A DNA stretch of 40,102 nucleotides from Nitrososphaera sp. (lineage in GTDB: Archaea > Thermoproteota > Nitrososphaeria > Nitrososphaerales > Nitrososphaeraceae), in contig JAHEZV010000004.1 in the NCBI GenBank assembly GCA_023250885.1, positions 1 through 40,102 on the forward strand, written 5' to 3'. Below, piece after piece: positions 40,037 through 40,102 of this stretch; within the stretch, counting starts at the first letter, position 1; each line of letters starts with the position of its first letter. The position numbers were made by a program, and so were the translations under genes. Under the pieces are notes generated by a model. That model was not told the DNA's origin and did not search any database. It saw nothing but the letters and a program-made list of their open reading frames with translations.

Positions 40037-40102
40037 TTAGCTTGGTAGCTTGCCTCCAAGCCAAGTGATAATGACAATGGGCGGGTCGATTGATGGCGCG
40101 CT
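40037..40102 (-). CDS. Possible C-terminal end of a gene running off the right edge
   Basis: One minus-strand frame enters the window and ends after 21 codons with SIDPPIVIITWLGGKLPS and TAA at 40037-40039. The composition resembles a real C-terminus, but the piece is short and two other frames are also open for most of this distance. Confidence 0.3.
   Translation of the reverse strand, partial: SAPSIDPPIVIITWLGGKLPS

Noticed and set aside
1-40102. CRISPR arrays, insertion sequences, integrase or attachment sites
   Set aside because: No regularly spaced repeats, transposase or integrase motifs, and no long direct or terminal inverted repeats were seen; the tRNA-His 3' end has no nearby duplicated copy.

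Overview
The window reads as chromosome from an ammonia-oxidising archaeon (Nitrososphaerota, formerly Thaumarchaeota), most like the soil genus Nitrososphaera. The evidence is a single uninterrupted RNA polymerase A gene (A' and A'' fused), an undivided rpoB, archaeal gene order rpoH-rpoB-rpoA-rpl30e-nusA-rps12-rps7, an RFC large clamp-loader subunit, Kae1/Bud32, Taw1, a PEFG-CTERM surface protein, a tRNA with an archaeal bulge-helix-bulge intron, and many leaderless genes with a TATA box about 25 bp before the start codon. The genus assignment is inference; no 16S gene is present.

Layout. 1-3.3 kb (minus strand): the 5' end of an acyl-CoA carboxylase carboxyltransferase gene, two small proteins, rfcL and an unrecognised 375-aa protein. 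3.5-12.8 kb (minus): the transcription/translation operon. 13.1-13.9 kb (plus): a secreted PEFG-CTERM protein. 14.0 kb: intron-containing tRNA-His. 14.2-16.6 kb: a PLP enzyme with a rhodanese-like tail and a frameshifted Nif3-family gene, divergent from taw1. 17.7-19.1 kb: a broken TPM-domain gene beside lemA. 19.1-22.8 kb (mostly minus): rdgB, bud32, kae1 and a YchF-type GTPase, with a small PH-like gene on the opposite strand between kae1 and bud32. 22.9-25.4 kb (plus): a frameshifted cupin, then queC-queE-folE for the preQ0 precursor of 7-deazaguanine tRNA modification. 25.4-33.4 kb: a decayed zinc-ribbon ORF, a beta-CASP nuclease, a CAP-domain protein, CBS and RDD proteins, a small ORF convergent with a PD-(D/E)XK nuclease, PepF, a BASS transporter and a frameshifted tautomerase. 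33.4-36.5 kb (minus): a CitE-like lyase, a zinc alcohol dehydrogenase with palindromes at its promoter, PDCD5, S19e and RNase P Rpp21. 36.5-39.1 kb: an unknown ORF ending in an amber codon, nep1 without a normal start codon, ctaB and an Lrp/AsnC regulator. 39.1-40.1 kb: a string of very small minus-strand genes that the ORF track misses or only partly shows.

The core is housekeeping: transcription, ribosome, tRNA modification (Taw1, QueC/E, Kae1/Bud32, Nep1 on rRNA) and clamp loading. The unusual content is four accessory genes broken by indels while about 7 kb of rpoA/rpoB stays open, a PLP-rhodanese fusion, a palindromic TATA box apparently shared by two leaderless genes, in-frame stop codons in two small ORFs, a nep1 without a recognisable start codon, and a promoter-associated cluster of mini-proteins at the right edge. 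I see no CRISPR array, insertion sequence or integrase.
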